64,000 nucleotides of DNA, taken from CBDCYH01 sp965224105 (GTDB taxonomy: Bacteria > Bacteroidota > Rhodothermia > Rhodothermales > JABDKH01). Location of the stretch: positions 1,488,001-1,552,000 of the forward strand of contig CBDCYH010000002.1 in the NCBI GenBank assembly GCA_965224105.1. The letters run 5' to 3'. The notes beneath the pieces are model-generated. The model made no database searches, was not told where the DNA came from, and was given only the letters and a program-made list of their open reading frames with translations. The translations under genes and the position numbers were made by a program. This document shows, one piece after another, positions 25,502 through 34,894 of this stretch (position 1 is its first letter; each line of letters starts with the position of its first letter).

Positions 25502-26149
25502 ATGGATTCAGCGCAGCCGATTGGACTTACTAACACCCTGGTTCGCCTCGGTGGGCTTTGCGGTGTCGCAGCGGGCTTGCTTGCCGCCCTGTCCTACATC
25601 CTGCATCCCTCGAACATTGCACCCGCAGATGTCGGGAATGGCCGCTGGCTCGTAGTACATGGTGGATTTCTGATTTCCATTGGGGCAGGGGTCTTCCTGC
25701 TGATTGCACTCCTCGGAAAATATCTTCGTGAGACTTCAGCGTCTATGTGGGGTATTGCAGGAGCGATTCTCGCGATCATCAGCATGTTGCTGTTTGGCGG
25801 TGTTGCGTACACCGAATTGTTTGTACTGCCGGTAATTGCGCGGGATGCTCCTGGGTTCGTCGCGCGGCATGGTGTGGCCGAAATGTGGCCCGCCAGTCCG
25901 ATTCAATCACCGCTGCTGGCGATTCCGTATGTCTGCGGATTCATCCTTTTTTGCTGGCATCTCTCGAAAGCGACAGTCATCTCGAATGTGGCCGCCTGGC
26001 TGACTATTGCCGGTGTCCTCGGCGTCGCTGCCGGGATGTCTGGCTACTTCCCGGACGTGGTGCTGCGGATCGGTGCGTGTGTGTTTGGCGCAGGTGTACT
26101 GGCTATAGGAGTCGGGTTGTTGTCGACCAGGAAAAGCGCAAACGCCTGA
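25502..26149 (+). CDS. Multi-pass membrane protein of unknown function
   Basis: A 215-aa protein with about six hydrophobic helices (including LGGLCGVAAGLLAALSYIL, GGFLISIGAGVFLLIALLG, WLTIAGVLGVAAGMSGYF) and no catalytic motif. The pattern is DUF4386-like, but I cannot assign it firmly. It follows the DinB gene by 134 bp and converges on the OmpA-type gene with a 6-bp gap between stop codons. Confidence 0.8.
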   Translation: MDSAQPIGLTNTLVRLGGLCGVAAGLLAALSYILHPSNIAPADVGNGRWLVVHGGFLISIGAGVFLLIALLGKYLRETSASMWGIAGAILAIISMLLFGGVAYTELFVLPVIARDAPGFVARHGVAEMWPASPIQSPLLAIPYVCGFILFCWHLSKATVISNVAAWLTIAGVLGVAAGMSGYFPDVVLRIGACVFGAGVLAIGVGLLSTRKSANA

Positions 26150-26155
26150 TGGCTG

Positions 26156-26824
26156 CTATCCCGCCGTGTAGTATACGATGAATTCCACCCTTCGGTTGTG
26201 ACGCCGCCCTTCTGCGGTTGTGTTGTCGTACTTAGGCATTGAAGCTCCGCGCGAAACAACGACAACTTTGGCCGGATCCATGCCGTACGCTTCAACAAAC
26301 ATGCGGGCAATGGCTGCTGATCGGGCACCGGAAAGCTCCCAGTTGGATGGGTATCTGCCGACGATGGACGGCCCCGGCACGGAATTGTCGGAGTGACTTT
26401 CAATACGAAGTGATCCAAACCGCGGATCATTCAGTGCGGGGATTATCTCCGATAGCCTGCGTACCCCCTCCTCGGTTAAATCGGCGCTGGCGGGTTGGAA
26501 AAGATCGTCAACGAGTTCTTCGGCAACCACGAGTCCGCCGTCTTCGCAGATTTCAAGGTGGTAGGTGAGCTCTGCAATCTTTTCGTCCTTCCTGCGTGCT
26601 TCGCGAGCGTAGCCACCGGTATCGATGGATCGGTAGAACGCTACTGAGTCAGATAGCATCGCCAACCTGTTCCACAAGAACTCGTTCTCAGTTTGCAGGG
26701 AATCGGGGGCGTTGCTGCGGGTAGGGAAGGTGGACGCGACTGATTTGCAACCACCCGCGAAGAGTGCAACACAAATGAGAAATGGCAGTGAGGAAGTACA
26801 CCAGAAAAAGAAACTCTTTTTCAT
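26156..26824 (-). CDS. OmpA-family peptidoglycan-binding lipoprotein
   Basis: A 222-aa lipoprotein (signal ending in LFAGGC, lipid Cys near residue 26), with a helical linker and a C-terminal OmpA/MotB-like domain (about 115-220). Peptidoglycan-binding features are SLRIESHSDN, NWELSGARSAAIARMF and AEGRRHNRRVEFIV. SNWELSGAR is closer to MotB-type than to classical Pal sequences. It probably tethers the outer membrane to the wall. Its start overlaps the stop of the upstream SDR gene (ATGA). Confidence 0.9.
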   Translation of the reverse strand: MKKSFFFWCTSSLPFLICVALFAGGCKSVASTFPTRSNAPDSLQTENEFLWNRLAMLSDSVAFYRSIDTGGYAREARRKDEKIAELTYHLEICEDGGLVVAEELVDDLFQPASADLTEEGVRRLSEIIPALNDPRFGSLRIESHSDNSVPGPSIVGRYPSNWELSGARSAAIARMFVEAYGMDPAKVVVVSRGASMPKYDNTTAEGRRHNRRVEFIVYYTAG

Positions 26825-27603
26825 TTTGCGGGGGAGCGTTTGATTAAGTGAACAGAAGCCTGGTCGGTTGGGTAGACCACGACATCACTAATGTTTACCG
26901 ATGATGGAGCAGTGACTGTGTAGAGGACGGCGTCGGCAATATCAGCGGCGGTAAGCGGGGTGGTGTTTTCGTACACCGCTCCGGCCCGGTCCGCGTCTCC
27001 TCGAAAACGTACGAGGCTGAAGTCGGTTTCAACCATTCCGGGGTCGATTGTTGACACGCGCACGCCCGAGCCGTGCAGGTCGATGCGGAGGCCTCGGTTG
27101 ATAGCGAAGACAGCGTGCTTTGTAGCACAGTAGACGACCCCGCCTGCGTAGACGTCCCGGCCTGCAACGGATCCTATATTTACCACGTGCCCGCTACCTC
27201 TTGCTTTCATGGACGGGACGACGGCGCGCGCAACAAACAGCAGGCCCTTGATGTTCGTGTCGACCATTTCGTTGATGTCGTCCACGGATTGTTCGTACAC
27301 CGGACCGAGTCCGCGGCCGAGGCCAGCATTGTTGACCAGGATGTCAACGGGACCCACATCGGATTCTATCGCAGCGACAGCCTGTTCAATCTGCGACGGG
27401 TTTCGGACGTCTACGGGGTAGAACGTGCTTTTTCCGTGGAGGGTCTTGGAGATCGCCGCGAGTCTTTCTTCGCGGCGGGCCCAGAGGGCCAGCGTCGCAC
27501 CAGCGGCGGATAACGAGCGCGCAATGGCTTCCCCAATTCCGGCAGAGGCCCCGGTGACGAGCGCAGTTTTCCCGGCGAGGGGTTGGGAGGAGGATGGCTG
27601 CAT
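26821..27603 (-). CDS. Short-chain dehydrogenase/reductase (YdfG-like)
   Basis: A 260-aa NAD(P)-dependent oxidoreductase. The cofactor loop is TGASAGIG near residue 17, followed by NNAG, the catalytic Ser in NIGSVAGRD and the YxxxK motif in YCATKHA. The spacing and the DVVVYPTDQAS ending resemble YdfG-type 3-hydroxy acid dehydrogenases. ATG 27603 is preferred; the frame is open to 27720 but runs into the repeat region. It overlaps the OmpA-type gene by 4 bp. Confidence 0.9.
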   Translation of the reverse strand: MQPSSSQPLAGKTALVTGASAGIGEAIARSLSAAGATLALWARREERLAAISKTLHGKSTFYPVDVRNPSQIEQAVAAIESDVGPVDILVNNAGLGRGLGPVYEQSVDDINEMVDTNIKGLLFVARAVVPSMKARGSGHVVNIGSVAGRDVYAGGVVYCATKHAVFAINRGLRIDLHGSGVRVSTIDPGMVETDFSLVRFRGDADRAGAVYENTTPLTAADIADAVLYTVTAPSSVNISDVVVYPTDQASVHLIKRSPAK

Positions 27604-27676
27604 GTCTGAATCTAAACCAAATGGGCGTAGGGAAAAGGAGCAACCGCGGTTTTGACGGAAATCTCGAAACGCTATC

Positions 27677-27920
27677 TCGTCATCGCGAGGAGACCCGACG
27701 GGAGACGCGGCGATCTCCATCTACAGAGCTCGGCTTTGGGAGACTGCCGCGCGGCAGTAGCCGCTCGCAGTGACGAGGTTTTTTTGATCCAAGAGGGCGA
27801 CGCGGCGATCTCCATCTACAGAGCTCGGCTTTGGGAGACTGCCACGCGGCAGTAGCCGCTCGCAGTGACGAGGTTTCTTTGGGAGACTGCCACGCGGCGG
27901 TAGCCGCTCGCAGTGACGAG
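27677..27920. repeat. Inverted-repeat-bounded intergenic element with internal direct repeats
   Basis: The ends CTCGTCATCGCGAG (27677) and CTCGCAGTGACGAG (to 27920) are inverted copies matching at 12 of 14 positions. Inside, a unit starting GACGCGGCGATCTCC and ending CGCTCGCAGTGACGAGG occurs at about 27704-27775 and 27799-27873 (95-bp period). A third, 5'-truncated copy lies at 27878-27920. Each unit holds a hairpin around TGCCRCGCGGCA. This resembles dispersed palindromic elements of the CGTCATTGCGAG type. The larger 27604-28068 gap holds no gene that I can see. Confidence 0.75.
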
Positions 27921-28068
27921 CTGGTCTTCACCGCTCCATGCATCTTACCTCACCGCCCGAAGAACAGTCCCAAGCCCCCCAGGCAGGGCCCGCCAAATTG
28001 CCCTGACTCTCTCCCCTAGACAATCTATATTAAACGCTTCCTCCCAAAGACCAATTGACCACAGACAC

Positions 28069-29379
28069 ATGATCAGGATGAGTGCGATACTTCTGCTACT
28101 GATGTTCACTTTGCTCACCACTCTAGGATGCGATTCAGGCGACGAAGGCGGCGAGGTGACTGGATCCGTGATTGCCGCCACATCAGTCGCCATCACCGAC
28201 GCGGCAAACGAAGGCAACGGATCCGACATACTCGTTACCTTTGCGAGACCCGTAAATCGAGACGGTATCCAGCTCTATCGAGTCCTGATAGCAAAAGAAT
28301 CCGACGCATCGAACTTCAACCTCGCTCGAGCGAATGCCGCCGCAGCTTCGACAGGATACATCGTCCCACCTGACGAAAGCAGCACAACACTCCCGGCATC
28401 CGCGACCGATATTGACGGCGATCCGATAACAGAGGGTCAGGCCTACGTCGCATTTGTGTTGAGCATTGCGGACGGGATCAGCAAGGCAGACAACAAACTA
28501 TCCAATCCATCCGCAGCCGTCACGCTGGCCAAAACAAATCTGGTTGAAACGCTTGTTTCAAATCTCCCCATCGGTACCGGAGGAGTCGAGCTCGACGCAA
28601 GCGGCAATGTCTACACGGCAGACTTTGGTCCCGACCTGAACGGCGGTGGTACTACCCTTTACCGCGTCACGCCATCGGGCGATGCGTCTGTTTTTGCTAG
28701 CGGATTCTTTGGCGCATCGGGCAACGCCATCGATTCGGGTGGGAATATCTTCCAGTCCAACATTTCGGCGGGGACAATCAGCAAGGTGAGTCCGTCGGGC
28801 TCTGTGTCGACGTTCGTTTCAGGTGGACTCGCAGGCCCGGTTGGTATCGCCATTAATGCATCAGACGAGTTGTTCGTTGCAGACTGCGGCGGCAACACCA
28901 TCCACAAAGTCACACCAACCGGGGTCCTGTCGCTGATCTCCAACAGTGGCTTGCTAAACTGTCCCAACGGCATCGCGCTTGGCGCTGACGGTGCGCTCTA
29001 CGTTGCAAATTTCTCCAACGGAAATATTGTGCGCGTGACGCTCGACGGCGTAGCCTCCATTTTTGCAACCGTACCCGGAAGTAATAATGGACACATCACA
29101 GCGATCCCTGGTGACGATGGCTTTTTTGTTGTCGGCCGTGGCTCGCACCGAATTTACAAACTAGATTCCAGCGGATCGCTTACCGTAGTCGCAGGCTCCG
29201 GGCAACGCGGGCACAAAAACGGTCCAGCGCTGGAGTCGACCTTCTCGTTCCCGAACGACCTCGCGGTTTCACAGGATGGGAAAACCATATACGTAAACGA
29301 AGTAACGCCCACAACGACGGCAACTCAGACAATCGCCCCCACTGAAATCAGGATCATCCGAATAGAAATCGAAAACTAG
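28069..29379 (+). CDS. NHL/SMP-30-like beta-propeller lipoprotein
   Basis: A 436-aa lipoprotein (signal ending TTLGC, lipid Cys near residue 21). A fibronectin-like segment (about 35-145) comes first, then a beta-propeller (about 155-425) with repeated GVELDASGNVYTAD-, GIAINASDELFVAD- and GIALGADGALYVAN-like blades. Such propellers act as binding scaffolds or lactonases; no catalytic metal site is certain here. ATG 28069 is chosen, as the frame upstream (from 27913) runs through the repeat and is not protein-like. The gene stands alone. Confidence 0.85.
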   Translation: MIRMSAILLLLMFTLLTTLGCDSGDEGGEVTGSVIAATSVAITDAANEGNGSDILVTFARPVNRDGIQLYRVLIAKESDASNFNLARANAAAASTGYIVPPDESSTTLPASATDIDGDPITEGQAYVAFVLSIADGISKADNKLSNPSAAVTLAKTNLVETLVSNLPIGTGGVELDASGNVYTADFGPDLNGGGTTLYRVTPSGDASVFASGFFGASGNAIDSGGNIFQSNISAGTISKVSPSGSVSTFVSGGLAGPVGIAINASDELFVADCGGNTIHKVTPTGVLSLISNSGLLNCPNGIALGADGALYVANFSNGNIVRVTLDGVASIFATVPGSNNGHITAIPGDDGFFVVGRGSHRIYKLDSSGSLTVVAGSGQRGHKNGPALESTFSFPNDLAVSQDGKTIYVNEVTPTTTATQTIAPTEIRIIRIEIEN

Positions 29380-29503
29380 GTGGTGCCCTAGTCGTGCACC
29401 TCATTACTGCTGGTGATCCCCAGCGGACGATTGAGCAGCAGATATCGACAGGTTGTGCAACCTCCCAACAGTTTCTTCATACTCCAAAGAAATGGTGTTA
29501 CAT

Positions 29504-29896
29504 ATGAAAAACGTGATTAAGCAAACCGGTGCGATCGTGTTCGCCGTCTTCGTCCTTTCCGCGTGCAGCGGGTCGCAGATTGATGATGAGGGAGTAAGCC
29601 TGGACTGGTTCGCTAATCAGTTGCAGGAAGATGGAATCGCAGCATCCCATTCCGGCGCGGCAAACAGATTCATCCCGGCAGACAACAGTGCAGAGTTTAT
29701 TCTAAACGGATACGAAAGGGTTGACGTTTATCGGTTCAGCTCACCATCGCTTGCATTTCAGATCGCACAAAAGCTGGTTACCGACAACCCACGGCTGACA
29801 GTGTATCAGCATGAGGAGCTCGTCGTAGCCCGGCCAGGAGGAGGGGATGCGGCAGTAACATTGAGCCTAAATCGATTCATGGGCAGGAGCGTTTAA
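29504..29896 (+). CDS. Small lipoprotein of unknown function
   Basis: A 130-aa lipoprotein with a clear signal (MKNVIKQTGAIVFAVFVLSAC, lipid Cys at 21). The mature part is short and mixed (residues about 60-125 could form a small alpha-beta domain) and has no family motif I recognise. ATG 29504 gives the best signal; an upstream start at 29453 does not. It stands 124 bp after the propeller lipoprotein. Confidence 0.75.
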   Translation: MKNVIKQTGAIVFAVFVLSACSGSQIDDEGVSLDWFANQLQEDGIAASHSGAANRFIPADNSAEFILNGYERVDVYRFSSPSLAFQIAQKLVTDNPRLTVYQHEELVVARPGGGDAAVTLSLNRFMGRSV

Positions 29897-29940
29897 TATT
29901 GGCATGTCGCTTAGCACAATTCGCAAACGCCAGGAGCAAT

Positions 29941-30072
29941 GAAACGTGTAATTGCGATCTGTATCGTTGAGCACTTTGTGTCGTCAGCGACCCATGCGTG
30001 GACGTTGTTTGCGTCGAGCTCTGAGGGCCTCACTACCTTTCTATTCGGTTTCGCTTCGGAACGAGCGTGATC
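29941..30072 (+). CDS. Possible 43-aa peptide
   Basis: A short frame (MKRVIAICIVEH to GFASERA) precedes the bidirectional terminator. It has a weak hydrophobic N-terminus, no recognisable domain and only GGAGCA as a possible ribosome site. It may be chance. Confidence 0.25.
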
Positions 30073-30077
30073 AAGTG

Positions 30078-30113
30078 AAAAAGGCTGAGCCGGACAATAG
30101 CGACAGCCTTTTT
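30078..30113. terminator. Bidirectional rho-independent terminator
   Basis: AAAAAGGCTG and CAGCCTTTTT form a perfect 10-bp arm pair around a 16-nt loop, with T tracts in both directions. It separates the convergent small lipoprotein and T9SS genes. Confidence 0.9.
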
Positions 30114-30131
30114 GCATCCAACAAATTGACG

Positions 30132-31313
30132 CTATTTAAGGAGCGATATTGCTTGAGTCGTCTCGAAATTCTCACCGGCCAATCGAATGATATAGATGCC
30201 GCTCGGCAATGATCCACCATCGATAGCTACATTCTGCAGGGTGTTCGACTCGACTGTATTATCGTATAGCGTTACTACCTCCTGGCCGACGAGGTTGTAC
30301 AGAGATACACGCACATTCTGTGCGTCCTGAACGGCAAACCTAAATGTCGATTGCGGGTTGAAAGGATTCGGGTACGCTGGTTCCATGACAAATTCGGACG
30401 GCAATTCGACCGCAATCTCTATTTCGCTGCTGTATCGGAAGTTACCATCTTGGTCGACTTGGCGCAGTCTGAAAATCTGCTTGCCAAAGTTGCGATCATT
30501 TGCTTTGAATTCGTACTCGTTTGCTTCCGTTGTCGTGCCGTTACCTTCGACAAAACCAATCGAGCGGAAGTCGGTGTTACCTGCGCTCATGACCTGGACG
30601 TCAAATCCCCGATTCTGCTGTTCACTTAGTGTTTTCCAGCGGAGAAGAACGTCCGTTCCACTAAGGACGGCGTTGAACGACGCGAGCTCGACGGGAAGTG
30701 TTGGATCACCTTCTGCACTTGTCAGTGTGATGGTATAGGTACCCATTTCCCCAGATGCGTTGCCAGCATATTGTGCTACTGGGCCGGGATATGTAGCATC
30801 CGGTCCCCAAATCGTGGTAAATCCGATTGTGCCATTGTACGTAAAGATCGGATTACCATCGGCGTCTTGAAAATGGTTGTCATAACCTGCGACAGCGAGG
30901 TAGTAGACATCTCCGTCCGTCGACGGGCTGTTGGCATCGCCCGCGGGTAACGTCGATTCTGTGCAGGGACTACAACTGCCGTCGTCATCATTGAAATAGA
31001 CGGCCATCCCAGTTTCTGTAAGAAGACCGAGCATTGAATCCATGTCTGCTTGACCAACTGTTGTTGCCGAGAAAGCCGAGCCAGTTGTAATAATAATGCG
31101 ATACATATCAATATCGCCGTTACTTAGATTACCGGTGATTGTTGTAAGATTGCCACTAACTGTAATTCCTTGAGCAGATGATACTAGGTCGCCGGCGTCC
31201 CCGCCGCCGTCGGTCGTTTCATCCCATGTTTGGGCGTTTGCCGTTGCAAAAACGCTGACAAGCAATAGGCATGTCGAAGCAATTCTCCGCAAAATGATTG
31301 TAAATTTATCCAT
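30132..31313 (-). CDS. Secreted T9SS protein with pre-peptidase-like domain
   Basis: A 393-aa exported protein. The signal peptide ends at ANAQ (about residue 28). An N-terminal beta-domain (about 35-200) has a DIDMYRIIITTGSAF and GDVYYLAVAGYDNHF pattern like bacterial pre-peptidase C-terminal domains. A middle domain (ASFNAVLSGTDVLLRWKTLSEQ type) is frequent before T9SS tails. The type A sorting domain is PAYPNPFNPQ to SGIYIIRLAGE. The two Cys in a DDDGSCSPCTES loop might bind metal or form a disulphide. Confidence 0.85.
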   Translation of the reverse strand: MDKFTIILRRIASTCLLLVSVFATANAQTWDETTDGGGDAGDLVSSAQGITVSGNLTTITGNLSNGDIDMYRIIITTGSAFSATTVGQADMDSMLGLLTETGMAVYFNDDDGSCSPCTESTLPAGDANSPSTDGDVYYLAVAGYDNHFQDADGNPIFTYNGTIGFTTIWGPDATYPGPVAQYAGNASGEMGTYTITLTSAEGDPTLPVELASFNAVLSGTDVLLRWKTLSEQQNRGFDVQVMSAGNTDFRSIGFVEGNGTTTEANEYEFKANDRNFGKQIFRLRQVDQDGNFRYSSEIEIAVELPSEFVMEPAYPNPFNPQSTFRFAVQDAQNVRVSLYNLVGQEVVTLYDNTVESNTLQNVAIDGGSLPSGIYIIRLAGENFETTQAISLLK

Positions 31314-31647
31314 GATGAATTCGCATTAGATTTTTGTCTCTAGAGACTCGGCGCCGGAAGGAACAGAATTTCATAGGGTATCGTCCGAACTTTACAAAAT
31401 GTAAATCCATATCCCACATTTCGCGTTTCTCTGCCCTTCCGAGTGACTAGTGCGTCGCTATGGCCTACCAATAGGGGATCTGATCGTGAGCGAAAGTTGC
31501 CTTTGAATTCAACACCACATAATCGTGTTGGGGCCGGAAGGGAGAGTCGAGCGGCAGCGCCATCAACAACCCTGCCCGACCCTGACAAATTTGTGAACAC
31601 TAACCGTTACTAGTTGTATACCTCCGCTCGATAAACCGTGGCCAGCA
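31314..31647. other. Divergent intergenic region
   Basis: This 334-bp gap lies between two divergent T9SS genes. It includes a perfect 12-bp palindrome, GTCTCTAGAGAC, at 31335-31346, about 22 bp upstream of the minus-strand start. I see no RNA gene or believable small coding frame in the rest. Confidence 0.5.
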
Positions 31648-33405
31648 ATTAGCAAGTACCTCACACTCATTCTACTCCTGGCATTCTGGACCAACAGTCC
31701 GGCAGGTGCCCAGACCGCCTGCACCAACGGCATGGCGGGAGGGTTCGGATGCCTCGAAGTCGACATGGCCTCCTGGCTGACAATCGAAGAGCTAGGCGCT
31801 AGTGTTGGATCGCGGATGAGCGATGTCTGGGGCTGGACCGACCCCGTCACCGGCAAGAATTACATCCTCGCTGGCACCACGGAGTCAATAGTTTTTGTCG
31901 ATGCTACCAATCCGCTGGCCCTGCAAATAGTTGGCACGCTTCCTACCGAAACCGTCGCTTCTGTCTGGCGGGACATAAAAGTGTTCGACAACCACGCATT
32001 TGTCGTTGCGGACAACAGCAACGATCATGGCATGCAGGTGTTTGACCTCACGCGGCTTCGCCAACCCTCAGATGCATCCACCATTTTCGACGCCGACACT
32101 GTTTACTCTGACATCTGGAGTGCGCACAACGTCGCGATTAACGAGGACTCAGGCTTTGCATACATCGTAGGGGTAGGGAACGGGCCCAACGCCTGCAATG
32201 GGGGGTTACACATCGTGGACATTCGAACGCCAACCCAGCCGACCTTTGTGGGTTGCTTCGGAGCCGATGGCTACACACACGATGCGCAATGCGTTAACTA
32301 TTCCGGCCCGGACACCGATTTCTCCGGCAGCGAGGTGTGCTTTGCTGCCAATGCCGACGCGGTGACAATAGTGGACGTCACGGACAAGGCGGCTGCGTCA
32401 ATGATCTCAACCGTGGGCTACCCACAATCTGGATATGTGCATCAAGGCTGGCTGACCGAGGATCACCGCTATTTTCTTCAAAATGATGAGACGGATGAGG
32501 TCTCGTTCAAGGTAAATACGCGGACCTTGATCTGGGATGTGACTGACCTTGACGATCCTGAGTTACTGACCGTGTATGAGGGACCCACCGCTGCCGTGGA
32601 TCACAACCTGTACATTCGTGAAAATCTCGCCTTCGAGTCCAACTACAACGCGGGGCTGCGCATCATTGATATCTCAGACATCGACCAGCCGGTTGAGATA
32701 GCTTTCTTCGACACATATCCACCGGACGATGACGCTGGTTTTCAAGGGTCCTGGAGCAACTATCCTTACTACGACAACGGTATGGTTGCGGTAACCAGCA
32801 TCTACCACGGACTTTTTGTACTACTACCTACAGTTACCGCCGTGCCCGTGCAGGTAGCAGAGGTAGCAGCGAGCATGGACGCAGGCAGGGTTCAGCTGGA
32901 ATGGGAATCAACCTACGAGATTGAAAATCCGGGCTTCTTTATTGAGGAAGTCCTCCACACAGGAACGATCCGAGAAATCGGATTCAAAGATGGGGCGGGG
33001 GATTCGAATGCCGCCATCCAGTATTCCTTCGACGTGGGCCAGCTCGACCCGGGCAAGCACAGGCTTCGGCTGCGGATGGAAACGTCCGGCGGTACGTCTT
33101 ACTTCTCCGATGAACTGCTGGTTGTGGTGCCGCTGGCAGGAAACGGGTTTCTTAGTTCTCCCTTCCCCAATCCCGTAACAACAACTGCGGATTTTACTCT
33201 CGTCGTAGCGAACGAGCAGCACGTAGATGTTGATCTATTTGATTCACTCGGCCGCCGTGTAACCTCCCTATTCTCGGCGAGAGCGAAAGCCGGTGAAGAC
33301 ATCCCGCTGCGCATCGATGGAACTTCGCTAGCCAATGGAACTTACTATGTCCACGCCGTTGGCGAAGACTACTCGTCCGCAACACAAATTGTCGTAGCGA
33401 AGTAG
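31648..33405 (+). CDS. Choice-of-anchor B (LVIVD-repeat) surface protein with T9SS domain; non-standard start
   Basis: An exported beta-propeller-like protein with LVIVD-type repeats (SIVFVDATNPLALQIVGTL, LHIVDIRTPTQPTFVGCF, LRIIDISDIDQPVEIAFF) and many conserved Cys and His residues, as in the choice-of-anchor B family. It has a T9SS type A tail (SSPFPNPVTTT, SLGRRVTSLF, NGTYYVHAVG). The first ATG in frame is 31732, but a complete signal peptide (SKYLTLILLLAFW to AGAQ) lies upstream in frame and has no ATG, GTG or TTG. I place the start at the ATT codon at 31648, tentatively. Confidence 0.8.
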   Translation: MSKYLTLILLLAFWTNSPAGAQTACTNGMAGGFGCLEVDMASWLTIEELGASVGSRMSDVWGWTDPVTGKNYILAGTTESIVFVDATNPLALQIVGTLPTETVASVWRDIKVFDNHAFVVADNSNDHGMQVFDLTRLRQPSDASTIFDADTVYSDIWSAHNVAINEDSGFAYIVGVGNGPNACNGGLHIVDIRTPTQPTFVGCFGADGYTHDAQCVNYSGPDTDFSGSEVCFAANADAVTIVDVTDKAAASMISTVGYPQSGYVHQGWLTEDHRYFLQNDETDEVSFKVNTRTLIWDVTDLDDPELLTVYEGPTAAVDHNLYIRENLAFESNYNAGLRIIDISDIDQPVEIAFFDTYPPDDDAGFQGSWSNYPYYDNGMVAVTSIYHGLFVLLPTVTAVPVQVAEVAASMDAGRVQLEWESTYEIENPGFFIEEVLHTGTIREIGFKDGAGDSNAAIQYSFDVGQLDPGKHRLRLRMETSGGTSYFSDELLVVVPLAGNGFLSSPFPNPVTTTADFTLVVANEQHVDVDLFDSLGRRVTSLFSARAKAGEDIPLRIDGTSLANGTYYVHAVGEDYSSATQIVVAK

Positions 33406-33438
33406 TTCACTATTTCAACCCTTTAGGACTACAAAGCA

Positions 33439-34860
33439 ATGTTCCGGCTTGTCGCGGTGCCGTGTCTGGCACTAACCCTGTTGTTTGGTAGCGGATGTGA
33501 ACTCACCAACACAGTAGATGATACCGAGGACGATCTCTCCAAGGTCGCCGTCATCAATTATTCGAGGCACGTGCAACCGCTGCTTGACACAAAGTGCGGA
33601 GCGTGCCATGGTTCCGGGGTGTCCGAAGGCGGGCTTGACCTTTCCACCTGGCAGGCGGCAATTGCAGGATCCGACAATGGCGAAGCCTTCATCCCGCTCG
33701 ATGCCGACCACTCGTTGATGATAGAGCTCGAAGAAAAGCTGGGAGGGGGCGGGCACCTGGCCAACGTAGGTGCGGACAGCCTTACCACAATCGAACTGAA
33801 CTTCCTTAAACGCTGGATCGACGAGGGAGCCAAGGGGCCAGGGGATGTTACTCCCTATGGCAGCGCCTCCGATGAATTGCTGTACGTCGCGAACCAGGGA
33901 GACGCCACCATTTCGATTATCGCTATAGGACCAAACGTCGTCGCCCGAAGAGTAGACCTGCAGGATTACGGATTCAGTGCCACGTCCAGGCCTCATCACG
34001 TAGCGGTTGAGCCGGATGGTTCACACTGGTACGTGTCGCTCATCGGAGACAACATCGTTGCGAAGTTCGATCGTGAGAATAACCTTGTCGGACAGGCTAC
34101 ATTTGAACGACCCGGAATGTTGGCTGTGCATCCATCGAGGGACATGCTCTTTGTAGGACGCTCGCTCACCTCGGTCAACCCGCCATCATCCGTAGGTATC
34201 GTCACTCGATCCACGATGGCAATTGAAGAGATAGATGTATTCTTCGCAAGACCACACGCGCTCATCGTAGACGGATCGGGGGACTATGTGATGAGTGCCA
34301 GCCTCGATGAAAATCAGATCATCACCATCGCGCTTGCAGACACAAGCGTAACGTTTACTTTTGTGTCATCCCCGTCCACGCTCGGCTTTGTGCAGCACGC
34401 AGCCAGCTCCAACAATCCGCGGATATTTGTCTCTGCCCCGGGACACACTGGTGAAATAATCTCTTACGACGCGACGGACCCGCGGGCGCTATCCGATGAG
34501 ATGCGCGTACCTATCCCGGGTTCTCCCTGGCATCCTGTGTTTTCCCCCGACGGCGACAAAGTATACGCCGGTAACCTCGCGGACAATTCCGTTGCCGTTT
34601 TAAATGGCCGCACTGTCGGAATTGATAAGTTCATTGTCGGGAACGGCCTCTCGCAACCACACGGAAGCGCTACGTCAGCAGATGGAAGATACCTCTACAT
34701 CTCCAACAGAAATACCGGCGGAGACTATACGCCTCGATTTGATCTGGGTGATAACGCTGGTGTCGGTACGATTGTTGTCATCGATACCCAAACGGAAACC
34801 ATTGTTAAGGTCATTGAGGTTGGAACGACGGCAACAGGACTCGGGGTTAGCGCACGCTAG
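33439..34860 (+). CDS. Lipoprotein with cytochrome c (PSCyt1-like) domain fused to YncE-like beta-propeller
   Basis: A 473-aa lipoprotein (LLFGSGC, lipid Cys near residue 20). Residues about 40-135 form a haem c domain of the planctomycete-cytochrome type: VQPLLDTKCGACHG, SEGGLDLSTWQ, LNFLKRWIDEGAKG. Residues about 145-473 form a seven-bladed-type propeller with YVTN-like blades (ELLYVANQGDATISII, DKVYAGNLADNSVAVLNG, RYLYISNRNTGGDYTP). It may be a surface or periplasmic redox protein. It lies 33 bp after the choice-of-anchor B gene, and a VCBS/T9SS gene follows at once. Confidence 0.85.
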   Translation: MFRLVAVPCLALTLLFGSGCELTNTVDDTEDDLSKVAVINYSRHVQPLLDTKCGACHGSGVSEGGLDLSTWQAAIAGSDNGEAFIPLDADHSLMIELEEKLGGGGHLANVGADSLTTIELNFLKRWIDEGAKGPGDVTPYGSASDELLYVANQGDATISIIAIGPNVVARRVDLQDYGFSATSRPHHVAVEPDGSHWYVSLIGDNIVAKFDRENNLVGQATFERPGMLAVHPSRDMLFVGRSLTSVNPPSSVGIVTRSTMAIEEIDVFFARPHALIVDGSGDYVMSASLDENQIITIALADTSVTFTFVSSPSTLGFVQHAASSNNPRIFVSAPGHTGEIISYDATDPRALSDEMRVPIPGSPWHPVFSPDGDKVYAGNLADNSVAVLNGRTVGIDKFIVGNGLSQPHGSATSADGRYLYISNRNTGGDYTPRFDLGDNAGVGTIVVIDTQTETIVKVIEVGTTATGLGVSAR

Positions 34861-34894
34861 GACGACGCGCATTATTAGCCACACTACGCAGGCC

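Noticed and set aside
27677..27920. CRISPR array
   Set aside because: There are only two full units and one partial, with a 95-bp period; the repeats are internally palindromic and long, spacers are not unique short sequences, and no cas genes are present.
31340..31600. 86-codon minus-strand open frame in the T9SS intergenic region
   Set aside because: No domain, signal peptide or ribosome site; composition does not look coding; it lies where divergent promoters are expected.
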